A stretch of 64,000 nt of DNA from Neisseria sp. DTU_2020_1000833_1_SI_GRL_NUU_006 (GTDB lineage: Bacteria; Pseudomonadota; Gammaproteobacteria; Burkholderiales; Neisseriaceae). The position numbers were made by a program, and so were the translations under genes. This document shows, piece by piece, positions 15,750-24,860 of the stretch. Below the pieces are notes generated by a model. The model had not been told where the DNA came from and made no database searches. It was given only the letters and a program-made list of their open reading frames with translations. Position 1 is the first letter of the stretch. Every line of letters begins with the position of its first letter. The stretch lies in the NCBI GenBank assembly GCA_032388755.1, contig CP135593.1:868001-932000 (forward strand), given 5' to 3'.

Positions 15750-17027
15750 CTATACCCGTGCCGCTTCCAATGCCTGCGCCAAGTCGGCAAGCAAATCGTC
15801 GATATGTTCGATGCCCACGCTCAGGCGTACCATATCGGGACTGACACCCGCTGCGGCAAGTTCGGCATCGTCAAGCTGGCGGTGGGTAGTGGTGGCGGGA
15901 TGGGTGGCAAGCGATTTGGCATCGCCGATATTTACCAAGCGTAGGAAGAGTTGCAGTGCGTCGATGAATTTCGCACCGGCTTCGCGTCCGCCTTTAATGC
16001 CGAAACTCAGCAAACCGGAGGCTTTGCCGCCGTAGTCGCGGTCGATTAAGGTTTTGTACGGGCTGTCAGGCAAGGCAGGATAGTTTACCCATTCGACCTG
16101 CGGGTGTTTCTTTAAGAATTCGGCTACTTTCAAGGCGTTTTCACAATGATGCTCCATGCGCAGGGCGAGGGTTTCCAAACCTTGCAGCAGTAAAAACGCG
16201 CTGTGCGGCGATAGGGCGGCACCGGTATTGCGCAGCGGGACGACCCGGGCACGGGCGATGTATGCGGCCACACCAAAATGCTCGCAGTAGTTTACTCCGT
16301 GGTAGGACGGGTCCGGTTGGTTGAAGGTTCGGTCAAAACGCGGATTACCTGCCCATTGGAATTTGCCGCCGTCGATAATGGCACCGCCAATCGTTGTGCC
16401 GTGCCCGCCGATGTATTTAGTCAAGGATTGGATAACGATGTCGGCGCCGTGTTCGATGGGACGGAACAGCGTGGGCGTAGCTACAGTATTATCTACCATT
16501 AAAGGCAGCTCTTGAGCGTGCGCGGCTTGGGCAAATGCCTGAATATCGACGACATTGATGGCGGGATTGCCGATGGATTCGCAATACACCAGTTTGGTCC
16601 GGCTGTCCGTATTGGCGGCGATTTCTTCAGGTTTGGCAGGATCGATAAAGCGTACTTCTATGCCTTGGTGCGGCAGGCTGTGGGCAAAGAAATTATATGT
16701 GCCGCCGTAGAGGGTTTGGGTTGCGATGATGTTGTCGCCTGCTTCAACCAATGTTTGAACGGCATAGGTAATCGCCGCCATACCGCTGGCAACAGCCAAT
16801 GCGGCAATGCCTCCTTCCAGAAGGGCGACACGCTCTTCTAAAACGGCAGTGGTCGGATTCATGATGCGGGTGTAGATATTGCCTGCTACATCAAGGTTAA
16901 ACAGGTCTGCGCCATGCTGCGTGTTGTCGAAAGTGTAGGAAGTGGTTTGGTAAATCGGGACGGCAGCGGATTTGGTGGTCGCCTCGGATTGATAGCCTGC
17001 ATGCAGGGCGATAGTTTCCCGTTTCAT
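15750..17027 (-). CDS. metY: O-acetylhomoserine sulfhydrylase (MetY)
   Basis: This 425-aa PLP enzyme converts O-acetylhomoserine and sulfide to homocysteine. It has the Cys/Met metabolism transferase fold: the start MKRETIALHAGYQSEATTKSAAVPIYQTTSYTF, the substrate region NIYTRIMNPTTAVLEERVALLEGG, and the PLP-binding Lys in VIQSLTKYIGGHGTTIGG. Its length exceeds that of cystathionine gamma-synthase (about 385 aa) and matches MetY. The acetyl-homoserine donor would come from MetX, encoded at 41452-42591. O-succinylhomoserine sulfhydrylase is the closest alternative, but MetX in the window favours the acetyl pathway. Confidence 0.92.
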   Translation of the reverse strand: MKRETIALHAGYQSEATTKSAAVPIYQTTSYTFDNTQHGADLFNLDVAGNIYTRIMNPTTAVLEERVALLEGGIAALAVASGMAAITYAVQTLVEAGDNIIATQTLYGGTYNFFAHSLPHQGIEVRFIDPAKPEEIAANTDSRTKLVYCESIGNPAINVVDIQAFAQAAHAQELPLMVDNTVATPTLFRPIEHGADIVIQSLTKYIGGHGTTIGGAIIDGGKFQWAGNPRFDRTFNQPDPSYHGVNYCEHFGVAAYIARARVVPLRNTGAALSPHSAFLLLQGLETLALRMEHHCENALKVAEFLKKHPQVEWVNYPALPDSPYKTLIDRDYGGKASGLLSFGIKGGREAGAKFIDALQLFLRLVNIGDAKSLATHPATTTHRQLDDAELAAAGVSPDMVRLSVGIEHIDDLLADLAQALEAARV

Positions 17028-17065
17028 ATGAATATCCTTGTAGTGAATTAAACATTAATAAATAG

Positions 17066-17105
17066 AGGCCGTCTGAAAAAACGTAGATTGTTTTTCAGAC
17101 GGCCT
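17066..17105 (-). terminator. Inverted DUS pair (AGGCCGTCTGAA dialect) after gyrA
   Basis: AGGCCGTCTGAAAAA and TTTTTCAGACGGCCT form a perfect stem 11 bp beyond the gyrA stop. Both arms use the meningococcal/gonococcal dialect rather than the AGGTCGTCTGAA form that dominates elsewhere. Confidence 0.75.
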
Positions 17106-17115
17106 GTTTCTTGCT

Positions 17116-19881
17116 TTATTGCGGTGTATTGTCTTCTGTCGTTACGTTTGACTCGGTAGTGTTTTCTTCATCTGAAGCTGACGCGTCTTCCGGCTCTTCC
17201 GCTACCCGCTCGAGGCTGACCAGTTGCTCGCCTTCGTCCAGATTAATCAGGCGCACGCCTGCTGCGGCGCGGCCGGTTTCGCGGATTTGTTCGACTTTGG
17301 TGCGGATGAGGACGCCGCCGCTGGTAATCAGCATCAGGTCGTCGGTTTCGCCGACCAACGTTGCGGCGACCAAATCGCCGTTGCGCTCGCCGGTGTTGAT
17401 GGCGATATTGCCTTGTCCGCCTTTGTTTTTACGGCTGTAATCGGCAATCGGAGTGCGTTTGCCGTAGCCGTTGGCGGTGGCGGTCAGCACTTGCAAATCG
17501 CTTTGCGCGGCTTCGGGAGCGAAGGTAATCAGGCTGACGATTTTGCCGTCGGCAGGCAGGCGCATACCGCGTAAGCCGCCGCTGCCGCGACCAGACGGAC
17601 GCACACCGTGTTTGCCGCTTGGCAGGGCATTTTCGTTGTCGACGGTTTCGTCTTCGAGGTCGTCTGAAATCTCGGTTTCGATGTCGGCATCTTCCGCTTC
17701 GTCGTTACCGGATTTTTCCCAGTATTCGTTGAAGCGGATGGCTTTACCCAAGTTGGAGAACAGCATGATGTCGTCCGAGCCGCTGGTTTGCGCGGCGCCG
17801 ACGAGGTAGTCGCCTTCTTTGAGCGCGATGGCTTTGATGCCTTGGCTGCGGACGTTTTTAAAGGCTGAAAGCTGGACTTTTTTCACCATGCCTTGTGCGG
17901 TGGCGAAGAAGACGTATTGGTCTTCAGGAAATTCGCGCACAGCGAGGATGGCGCTGACTTTTTCGCCTTCTTCCAACTGGATGACGTTGTTAATCGGACG
18001 GCCGCGGCTGTTGCGACCGCCTTCGGGCAGTTTGTAAACCTTGATCCAGTGGCACTTGCCGAGGTTGGTGAAACACATCAAATAGTCATGCGTGTTCGCG
18101 ACGAACAAGGTTTCGATGAAGTCTTCGTCTTTGGTGGCCGCAGCCTGCTTGCCGCGCCCGCCGCGACGCTGCGCCTGATAGTCGGTGGTCGGCTGGGTTT
18201 TGATATAGCCGCCGTGGGTCAGGGTAACGACCATTTCACGTTGCGGAATCAGGTCTTCATCGGCAATGTCGCCGCCGAACGGGTTGATTTCGCTGCGGCG
18301 TTCGTCGCCGAAATTGGTTTTGGTTTCTTCCAATTCTTCGCGGATGATTTGGGTGATGCGTTCCGGTTTCGCCAAAATGTCCAAAAAGTCGATGATTTTT
18401 GCCATGATGTTTTTATAATCGCCGACAATTTCTTCTTGGTCGAGGCCGGTCAGGTTGCGCAGGCTCATGCGCAGGATGGCGTCGGCTTGGATTTCGCTCA
18501 GATAATAGCCTTGTTCCTGCAAGCCGAGGTTGGCAGGCAGACCTTCGGGGCGCGCCATGCGCAGGTCGAGATCGGTACGGCTCAACATGTCTTCCACCAA
18601 GCCGCTGCGCCATGCGCGGGACAACAGTTTTTCTTTGGCTTCAGGCGCGTCGGCGGATTCTTTAATCAACCGAATCATCTCGTCGATATTGGACAGGGCG
18701 ACGGCTTTACCTTCGGCGATATGGCCTTCATGACGCGCTTTTTTCAAGCGGAACAAGGTGCGGCGGGTAACGACTTCGCGACGGTGGCGCAGAAATTCCG
18801 CCAAAATCTGTTTCAGGTTCAACAGGCGCGGCTGACCGTCAACCAAAGCAACCATATTGATGCCGAAGCTGTCTTGAAGCTGGGTGAGTTTGTAGAGTTG
18901 GTTTAAAACGACTTCGGCGTTTTCGTTGCGTTTCAATTCGATAACGACGCGCATACCGGATTTGTCAGATTCGTCGCGCAGGTCGGATACGCCTTCCAAC
19001 GTTTTTTCGCGCACCAGTTCGCCGATTTTTTCCACCAGCTTGGCTTTGTTCACCTGATACGGAATTTCGTCGATGATAATGGCTTCGCGTTCGCCGTTTT
19101 TGCCTATGGGTTCGATATGGGTTTTACCACGCATGACGACGCGGCCGCGGCCGGTTTTATAGCCTTCGCGCACGCCGCTCAAGCCGTAGATGGTTGCGCC
19201 GGTCGGGAAATCAGGGGCTTGCAGGATGTTGATTAATTCGTCGATTTCGGTTTCGGGTTCATCCAAAAGACGCAGACAGGCGTTGACGGTGTCGGTGAGG
19301 TTGTGCGGCGGAATGTTGGTCGCCATACCGACGGCGATACCGGACGAGCCGTTGACCAACAGCGCGGGGAAGCGGGTCGGTAACACCAGCGGTTCGTGCT
19401 CGCTGCCGTCGTAGTTCGGACCGAAATTGACGGTTTCTTCTTCGATGTCCGCCAGCATTTCGTGGGCGATTTTCGCCATGCGGATTTCGGTATAACGCAT
19501 GGCCGCGGCGCCGTCGCCGTCAACCGAACCGAAGTTGCCCTGACCGTCGATTAAGACGTAACGCATCGAAAAATCCTGCGCCATGCGCACGATGGTGTCG
19601 TAAACCGCAGAATCGCCGTGCGGATGGTATTTACCGATGACGTCGCCGACGATACGCGCCGATTTTTTGTAGGCGGCATTCCAGTTGTTTTTCAGCTCGT
19701 GCATGGCGTAAAGCACGCGGCGGTGCACCGGCTTCAAACCGTCGCGCACATCGGGCAGCGCGCGGCCGACAATCACGCTCATGGCGTAATCGAGATAGCT
19801 TTTGCGCATTTCGTCTTCAAGGCTGACGGGCAGGGTTTCGAGTGCGAATTTATGGTCGTTGCGGATAGTTGCGTCGGTCAT
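17116..19881 (-). CDS. gyrA: DNA gyrase subunit A
   Basis: GyrA is the breakage-reunion subunit of gyrase. The ATG at 19881 (MTDATIRNDHKFALETLPVS) matches the gonococcal start and gives 921 aa; an upstream in-frame ATG at 19905 is less likely. The active-site Tyr region is seen in the QAQRRGG...GRGK-type and AAAMRYTEIRM contexts. The quinolone-resistance region reads HPHGDSAVYD, with Ser91 and Asp95 (gonococcal numbering) both wild type. The C-terminal beta-pinwheel contains the GyrA box QRRGGRGKQ. A DUS in the coding region reads as EISDDLEDE. Single gene with its own terminator. Confidence 0.97.
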   Translation of the reverse strand: MTDATIRNDHKFALETLPVSLEDEMRKSYLDYAMSVIVGRALPDVRDGLKPVHRRVLYAMHELKNNWNAAYKKSARIVGDVIGKYHPHGDSAVYDTIVRMAQDFSMRYVLIDGQGNFGSVDGDGAAAMRYTEIRMAKIAHEMLADIEEETVNFGPNYDGSEHEPLVLPTRFPALLVNGSSGIAVGMATNIPPHNLTDTVNACLRLLDEPETEIDELINILQAPDFPTGATIYGLSGVREGYKTGRGRVVMRGKTHIEPIGKNGEREAIIIDEIPYQVNKAKLVEKIGELVREKTLEGVSDLRDESDKSGMRVVIELKRNENAEVVLNQLYKLTQLQDSFGINMVALVDGQPRLLNLKQILAEFLRHRREVVTRRTLFRLKKARHEGHIAEGKAVALSNIDEMIRLIKESADAPEAKEKLLSRAWRSGLVEDMLSRTDLDLRMARPEGLPANLGLQEQGYYLSEIQADAILRMSLRNLTGLDQEEIVGDYKNIMAKIIDFLDILAKPERITQIIREELEETKTNFGDERRSEINPFGGDIADEDLIPQREMVVTLTHGGYIKTQPTTDYQAQRRGGRGKQAAATKDEDFIETLFVANTHDYLMCFTNLGKCHWIKVYKLPEGGRNSRGRPINNVIQLEEGEKVSAILAVREFPEDQYVFFATAQGMVKKVQLSAFKNVRSQGIKAIALKEGDYLVGAAQTSGSDDIMLFSNLGKAIRFNEYWEKSGNDEAEDADIETEISDDLEDETVDNENALPSGKHGVRPSGRGSGGLRGMRLPADGKIVSLITFAPEAAQSDLQVLTATANGYGKRTPIADYSRKNKGGQGNIAINTGERNGDLVAATLVGETDDLMLITSGGVLIRTKVEQIRETGRAAAGVRLINLDEGEQLVSLERVAEEPEDASASDEENTTESNVTTEDNTPQ

Positions 19882-20008
19882 GGTTTTCTTTATTTCGTAT
19901 GGCAAAAATTAGCTCGAATTTTAGCATAAAAACGGCTTGGAAAGGGCGTTTTGCGGGGCAATGCGGCAAATCCGGGCAACTTACAGAACGATGGTTGTAA
20001 AAATAGAT

Positions 20009-20042
20009 AAAAGGTCGTCTGAAACTTTTCAGACGACCTTTT
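20009..20042 (-). terminator. DUS-pair terminator after efp
   Basis: AAAAGGTCGTCTGAAA and TTTTCAGACGACCTTTT form a compact perfect stem downstream of efp on the minus strand; it also separates efp from the gyrA promoter region. Confidence 0.8.
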
Positions 20043-20063
20043 ATCTTGAACCGAAGCTGATGC

Positions 20064-20624
20064 TTAAGCGCGTTTGCGGAATTCGCCGGTACGGGTATCG
20101 ATTTCGACTTTGTCGCCGTTTTCGATGTAAGACATCACTTGGATTTCAGTACCGCCGACCAGACGCGCGGTTTTCATCACTTTGCCGGAAGTATCGCCTT
20201 TAACGGCAGGCTCGGTGTATTCAACTTCGCGTACGATGATGGTAGGCAGTTCGACAGAAATAGGGTTGCCTTCGTAAAAAGTTACTTCGCATTGGTCTTC
20301 CATGCCGTCAACGATGAATTTCAACGCGTCGCCGATGTTGTCGGCTTCGATTTCGTATTGGTTGAATTCTTCGTCCATGAAGACGTACATAGGGTCGGCA
20401 AAGTAGCTGTAAGTACAGTTTTTGCGGGACAGGATGACGACGTCGAATTTGTCGTCGGCTTTGTAAATGGTTTCGGAAGCGGCACCGGTCAGCAGGTTTT
20501 TCAGTTTCATGCTGACTTTGGCGGAAGAGCGGCCGCCTTTGATGTATTCGGTTTTTTGAACGACCATAGGATCGTTGCCGACCATGAATACGTTGCCGGC
20601 GCGCAGTTCTTGTGCTGTTTTCAT
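20064..20624 (-). CDS. efp: Elongation factor P (EarP-type, Arg32)
   Basis: EF-P relieves ribosome stalling at polyproline. The ATG at 20624 yields the standard 186 aa (MKTAQELRAGNVFMVG...). The modified position is Arg32 in YIKGGRSSAKVS, which defines the branch activated by rhamnosylation rather than by beta-lysylation. The earP glycosyltransferase lies directly upstream (20665-21816) on the same strand, 40 bp away, so the two are probably co-transcribed. The C-terminal OB domains (GDTSGKVMKTARLVGGTEIQVMSYIENGDKVEIDTRTGEF) are complete. Confidence 0.97.
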   Translation of the reverse strand: MKTAQELRAGNVFMVGNDPMVVQKTEYIKGGRSSAKVSMKLKNLLTGAASETIYKADDKFDVVILSRKNCTYSYFADPMYVFMDEEFNQYEIEADNIGDALKFIVDGMEDQCEVTFYEGNPISVELPTIIVREVEYTEPAVKGDTSGKVMKTARLVGGTEIQVMSYIENGDKVEIDTRTGEFRKRA

Positions 20625-20664
20625 GTATTGTCCAATCAAATCGGTTGTAAATAAACGCGCTATT

Positions 20665-21816
20665 TTAGCGTATTTTTTTAAGCTTTGAAATAAAGGCGGC
20701 GAGTTTTTCGGGGGCGGAAGGCTGCTCGAAAAGATGACGGCTCCAGTCCTCCGTACCTTGCCGCCAGTCGTTTTGGTGTTGTTGCAGGATTTGCCAACAT
20801 TCGAGGCGCTGCGTGGCGGATAATGCCTCTCCGCCGTTGAGGTCGTCTGAAAGGCGGCGGTGTGCCGAGGCGGTTTCGGGCGTGTAGAAGCCGTGTGCCT
20901 TATCCCAAAAGGCGTGGAGTTTGTCGAGATGGACATGCTCGTCTTGCGGGTAGATGTGCCAAAAGAAGGGTTTGCCGGCAAGCTGGGCGCGGACGAAACT
21001 GTCTTCGCCGCGTATCACGACGCAGTCGGCGAGGTGCAGCAGTTTGTCGAAATCCTGTTGCGGCACGAAAGGGATTTTGACGAGGCGGACTGAGGTCGTC
21101 TGAAAAACATCGCCGTCGTTTTGCAGGGCGTTTTGCGGAATGACGCCGCTTTGTTTGAGGCTGTCGATGATTTGCGTCCCAGCCAGCAGCAGGGTCATCG
21201 GGCTGCCTGCCTGTTGCCACATGTCCAGCCATTTTGCCCAAACATCGCTCCGGTAGCCGAAAAGCAGCCATTCGGGGGCATTTTTTTCTGGAAGCATCAG
21301 CCGCTCTCGCAAGGCTTCGCTATCAAAACGGACGGCATCACGGTAATCGCGTTCGCGTATCAGCCCGCCGCTTTTTTCGCTGAAACCCATAAACCAAAAA
21401 TATTTTTGAACACCCTCCTGCGGCGAAGGCATCAGATGCAGCCTTTCATTGCTTTCCTCCGCGCTCAAATACTCCCAATTCAGCCAAAGCGGCTTGTGTT
21501 GGCGGATGATGTGCAACACATTTTCAGGCAGATCACAGGCGAAAGTTTCGATGACAATATCGGGAACAGGCGCATTATTAATATCCGCCACTTCAGCATG
21601 CCAAGTGCGGACATAAATATCCTGATGAACGCAGGGAACGTCGGGCAAATCGGGACAAAGCGCACGCAAAGCAGACACATCGTCCGTCCACAAATGCACC
21701 TGCCAACCAAGTTCACGGTGCAAAACACGGGCAAGCCGCAGGGAAACGCCGATGTCGCCGAAATTGTCGATGACGTTGCAAAAAATCCAACAAACAGGAA
21801 AAGCGTGTGTATTCAT
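20665..21816 (-). CDS. earP: EF-P arginine rhamnosyltransferase EarP
   Basis: EarP transfers rhamnose from dTDP-rhamnose to Arg32 of EF-P. The 383-aa product shows family features: the N-terminal CWIFCNVIDNFGDIGVSLRLARVLHRELG with the catalytic Asp in NFGD, the dTDP-rhamnose-binding region ADCVVIRGEDSFVRAQLAGKPFFWHIYPQDEHVHLDKL, and a C-terminal acidic part. It lies upstream of efp in the same orientation. A DUS is read in frame as RRLSDDLNGG. Confidence 0.95.
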   Translation of the reverse strand: MNTHAFPVCWIFCNVIDNFGDIGVSLRLARVLHRELGWQVHLWTDDVSALRALCPDLPDVPCVHQDIYVRTWHAEVADINNAPVPDIVIETFACDLPENVLHIIRQHKPLWLNWEYLSAEESNERLHLMPSPQEGVQKYFWFMGFSEKSGGLIRERDYRDAVRFDSEALRERLMLPEKNAPEWLLFGYRSDVWAKWLDMWQQAGSPMTLLLAGTQIIDSLKQSGVIPQNALQNDGDVFQTTSVRLVKIPFVPQQDFDKLLHLADCVVIRGEDSFVRAQLAGKPFFWHIYPQDEHVHLDKLHAFWDKAHGFYTPETASAHRRLSDDLNGGEALSATQRLECWQILQQHQNDWRQGTEDWSRHLFEQPSAPEKLAAFISKLKKIR

Positions 21817-21826
21817 AAAAGACTCG

Positions 21827-21858
21827 AGGTCGTCTGAAATCGGTTTCAGACGACCTTT
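21827..21858 (-). terminator. Inverted DUS pair between earP and a membrane-protein gene
   Basis: AGGTCGTCTGAAA and TTTCAGACGACCT form a 13-bp stem. It follows the 21865-22143 gene on the minus strand. Confidence 0.65.
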
Positions 21859-21864
21859 TCAAAA

Positions 21865-22143
21865 CTAAAACGCGCCGAAATAGTGGAACAAATACACAAT
21901 CAGCAAAACGATTGGAATAAACAGCAGCATGGTTTGACGTTTCAAATCAAACTCTTGCTTAATATGATGCTTGATGGTGTCGAAAAGGACGAATTTGAAC
22001 AGAAACGTCGCTTCGCAGGCAAGGATGATGCCGTTGATTAAGTGTTGCGCCGCGTCTTCAGGCGGATTGACGGCGAAAACAGCAAGCGTCGCCAAGGGTA
22101 TCAGGCAGACGGCAAGCCAATGGATGATGAGCGGTTTGGACAT
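21865..22143 (-). CDS. Small inner-membrane protein, hypothetical
   Basis: This 92-aa protein has three predicted membrane segments (IIHWLAVCLIPLATLAVFAV, LINGIILACEATFLFKFVLF, MLLFIPIVLLIVYLFHYFGAF). A charged loop (DTIKHHIKQEFDLKRQ) lies between helices 2 and 3. No family is recognised. It is encoded 37 bp downstream of the RlmK-like methyltransferase gene and is probably co-transcribed with it. Confidence 0.7.
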   Translation of the reverse strand: MSKPLIIHWLAVCLIPLATLAVFAVNPPEDAAQHLINGIILACEATFLFKFVLFDTIKHHIKQEFDLKRQTMLLFIPIVLLIVYLFHYFGAF

Positions 22144-22180
22144 GGTGTGTAATCAGTTCAAAATAATTGGAAGAGGGCGG

Positions 22181-23125
22181 TTATTTATGTCTGATTTCCC
22201 AACACTGATGGATTTTCTTGTTGCGGAAATCGTCGGGAACGGATTGTTTGGAAATGTCTTTGACGGCGTATTGTTCCGATACCGAATCGTCCAAGACGAA
22301 GCTGCGCAAGTTGTTGGAAAAGTACAAAATGCCGTCTGAAGCGAGCAGGTTCATCGCGCCGTCAATCAACTTTTTGTGGTCGCGCTGGATGTCGAGGATG
22401 CCGGGCATCTTTTTGCTGTTGGAGAAGCTGGGCGGATCCATGACGATGAGGTCGAACTGTTTGCCTTCGGCGGCGGCGTTTTGCAGGTATTGGAACACGT
22501 CGGCGCGGACGATTTTGTGTTGTTCGGGGCTGATGCCGTTGAGTTCGAAATTGCGTTTCGCCCAATCGAGATAAGTATTGGACAAATCGACGGTTTCGCT
22601 GGACGCTGCGCCGCCGGTGGCGGCATAGACGGTGAAGCTGCCGGTGTAGGAAAACAGGTTGAGGAAGCGTTTGCCCGCTGAGGTTTCGCCGACTTTTTTG
22701 CGCGTGTTGCGGTGGTCGAGAAAGAGGCCGGTGTCGAGGTATTTGTCGAGGTTGACCCAAAACTTGCGGCCGTTTTCGGTGATGACGAAATCGTCGCCGG
22801 TTTTGCCGGTTTTCTCGTATTGCTGCAAGCCTTTTTGGCGTTCGCGGCGTTTGAGGTGGATTTGTTCGAGCGCAAAACCGGTAACGAAGGCGACGGCTTC
22901 CAATACTTCGGCAAGCCACGTTTCGTATTCTTCGAGCTGCATCAGCCAGCCGGTATCGTATTCCTGAAGGTGGATTTGGTCGCCGTAAACATCAACGGCA
23001 AAGGGGAATTGGGGGATGTCGCGGTCGTAAATGCGCCAGGCTTCGATGCCGTTGCGTTTCGCCCATTTCATGAGGTGTTTGATGTTTTTGCCCATGCGGT
23101 TGGCGAAGGGTGTGATGTCGGTCAT
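22181..23125 (-). CDS. Class I SAM methyltransferase, RlmK-like (23S rRNA m7G2069)
   Basis: This 314-aa protein aligns by eye with the C-terminal (RlmK) half of E. coli RlmKL, which makes m7G2069 in 23S rRNA. It has NLDKYLDTGLFLDHRNTRK, the SAM site RFLNLFSYTGSFTVYAATGGA, VDLSNTYLDWAKRNFELNG, the catalytic DPPSFSNSKKM and the ending KKIHQCWEIRHK. In Neisseria and other beta-proteobacteria the two RlmKL activities are often separate proteins. RlmI-type m5C enzymes are a weaker alternative. One AG-DUS lies just upstream at 23127. Confidence 0.85.
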   Translation of the reverse strand: MTDITPFANRMGKNIKHLMKWAKRNGIEAWRIYDRDIPQFPFAVDVYGDQIHLQEYDTGWLMQLEEYETWLAEVLEAVAFVTGFALEQIHLKRRERQKGLQQYEKTGKTGDDFVITENGRKFWVNLDKYLDTGLFLDHRNTRKKVGETSAGKRFLNLFSYTGSFTVYAATGGAASSETVDLSNTYLDWAKRNFELNGISPEQHKIVRADVFQYLQNAAAEGKQFDLIVMDPPSFSNSKKMPGILDIQRDHKKLIDGAMNLLASDGILYFSNNLRSFVLDDSVSEQYAVKDISKQSVPDDFRNKKIHQCWEIRHK

Positions 23126-23191
23126 GGTTTCAGACGGCCTGAATGAGGATTGGGAAGGGTTTGAATTTTAACGCACTTGATGCCTTTTTGC

Positions 23192-23220
23192 TTGACCGTT
23201 ATCCATAAAATCTATATTAT
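23192..23220 (+). promoter_or_regulatory. Promoter of the DEAD-box helicase gene
   Basis: TTGACC (23192-23197), 17-bp spacer, TATTAT (23215-23220). The start codon lies about 235 nt downstream of the predicted start site, leaving a long leader. Confidence 0.65.
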
Positions 23221-23323
23221 CCGCCGTTCGCCTTTTTATACGAAGCCATCGTCTTCCAACCTAAACCGCCGTTTCGGGCGCGTTTCTTTTATTGCTTGCA
23301 TATTTGCCAAGCCTTTCTGTGCA

Positions 23324-23367
23324 GGTTGTCGTCGATGTTAACCACAAGCAAGATGCTTGCGACAACC
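23324..23367 (+). promoter_or_regulatory. Stem-loop in the helicase mRNA leader
   Basis: GGTTGTCG (23324-23331) pairs with CGACAACC (23360-23367), enclosing a second hairpin AAGCA-AGA-TGCTT (23346-23358). It lies about 95 nt before the helicase start. Long structured leaders are typical of cold-induced RNA helicase mRNAs, so a regulatory role is plausible but unproven. Confidence 0.45.
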
Positions 23368-23462
23368 CTGTAACTTCACATTTCCCGTTTCGTTACTTTC
23401 CTTTGCTTCAGGTCGTCTGAAAACCGTTCAGACGTGCGCGTTGTTGTCTCTTTAGGATAGCC

Positions 23463-24836
23463 ATGTCTATTAAATTTGCCGATTTGAACCTTGATAAAAA
23501 CATTTTGTCCGCCGTGCGCAGCGAGGGTTACGAAAGCCCGACGCCGATTCAGGCGCAAGCCATTCCGTTTGCTTTGGAAGGCCGCGACATCATGGCTTCG
23601 GCGCAAACCGGCTCCGGCAAAACCGCCGCCTTCCTGCTGCCGACGTTGCAGCGACTGACCAAACGCAGCGAGAAATCGGGCAAAGGCCCGCGTGCGTTGG
23701 TGTTGACGCCGACCCGTGAATTGGCGGCGCAAGTCGAGAAAAACGCGCTGGCGTACGCCAAAAATATGCGTTGGTTCCGCACCGTCAGCATCGTCGGCGG
23801 CGCATCGTTCGGCTACCAAACCCGCGCCCTGAGCAAACCGGTCGACCTGATTGTCGCCACGCCGGGCCGTCTGATGGACTTGATGCAAAGCGGCAAAGTC
23901 GATTTCGCCCGCTTGGAAGTGCTGATTTTGGACGAAGCCGACCGTATGTTGGACATGGGTTTTATCGACGACATCGAAACCATCGTCGAAGCCACCCCGA
24001 CCGACCGTCAGACTTTATTGTTCTCCGCCACTTGGGACGGCGCGGTCGGTAAGCTGGCGCGCAAACTGACGAAAAACCCTGAAATCATCGAAGTCGAGCG
24101 CGTGGACGACCAAGGCAAAATCGAAGAGCAGCTGCTGTACTGCGACGATATGCGCCACAAAAACCGCCTGCTCGACCACATCCTGCGCGACACCAATATC
24201 GACCAATGCGTGATTTTCACGTCCACCAAAGCCATGACCGAAGTCATCGCCGACGATTTGTACGAAAAAGGTTTCGCCGCCAACTGCCTGCACGGCGACA
24301 TGCCGCAAGGCTGGCGCAACCGCACGCTGATGGATTTGCGCAAAGGCCGCTGCAAAATTTTGGTTGCCACCGACGTCGCCGCACGCGGTATCGACGTGCC
24401 GACCATTACCCACGTCATCAACTACGACCTGCCGAAACAGGCGGAAGACTACGTCCACCGCATCGGCCGCACCGGACGGGCAGGGCGCACGGGCATTGCG
24501 ATTACCTTCGCCGAAGTGAACGAATACGTCAAAGTGCACAAAATCGAAAAATACATCGGCCGTAAATTGCCCGAGCTGACCGTCGAAGGCATGGAACCGA
24601 CCCGCAAGCGCAAATCCGCAGGCGGCAAGCCGAAAGGCAAAGGCGGCTGGGGCGATCGTAAATCCGGCGGCTGGCGCGGCGATAAGAAACCGGGTAAAGA
24701 AGGCTTCGGCGGCAAATCGCGCGGCGAAGGTTTCAAAAAAGAAGGATTTAAGAAAGGCGGCGAAGGCTTCAAAGGCAAACGTAAAGCCAACGATTCTTTC
24801 GGCTCGAAACCAAGCCGTCTAGCGAAAAGAGGCTGA
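23463..24836 (+). CDS. DEAD-box ATP-dependent RNA helicase (RhlE-like)
   Basis: This 457-aa RNA helicase probably acts in ribosome assembly or mRNA turnover. Motifs are present in order: Q motif SPTPIQAQAIP (25-35), motif I AQTGSGKT (47-54), PTRELAAQ, VATPGRLMDL, LDEADRMLDMGF, SAT, VATDVAARGIDVP and HRIGRTGRAG. The C-terminal tail (about residues 378-457) is Lys/Arg/Gly-rich with GEGFKKEGFKKGGEGFKGK repeats and would bind RNA nonspecifically. It is preceded by a sigma-70 promoter and a long structured leader. RhlE and DbpA/SrmB-type assignments cannot be separated by eye; the basic Gly-rich tail favours RhlE-like. Confidence 0.93.
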   Translation: MSIKFADLNLDKNILSAVRSEGYESPTPIQAQAIPFALEGRDIMASAQTGSGKTAAFLLPTLQRLTKRSEKSGKGPRALVLTPTRELAAQVEKNALAYAKNMRWFRTVSIVGGASFGYQTRALSKPVDLIVATPGRLMDLMQSGKVDFARLEVLILDEADRMLDMGFIDDIETIVEATPTDRQTLLFSATWDGAVGKLARKLTKNPEIIEVERVDDQGKIEEQLLYCDDMRHKNRLLDHILRDTNIDQCVIFTSTKAMTEVIADDLYEKGFAANCLHGDMPQGWRNRTLMDLRKGRCKILVATDVAARGIDVPTITHVINYDLPKQAEDYVHRIGRTGRAGRTGIAITFAEVNEYVKVHKIEKYIGRKLPELTVEGMEPTRKRKSAGGKPKGKGGWGDRKSGGWRGDKKPGKEGFGGKSRGEGFKKEGFKKGGEGFKGKRKANDSFGSKPSRLAKRG

Positions 24837-24860
24837 TGCTAAAGCCAAATCAATAGCGGG

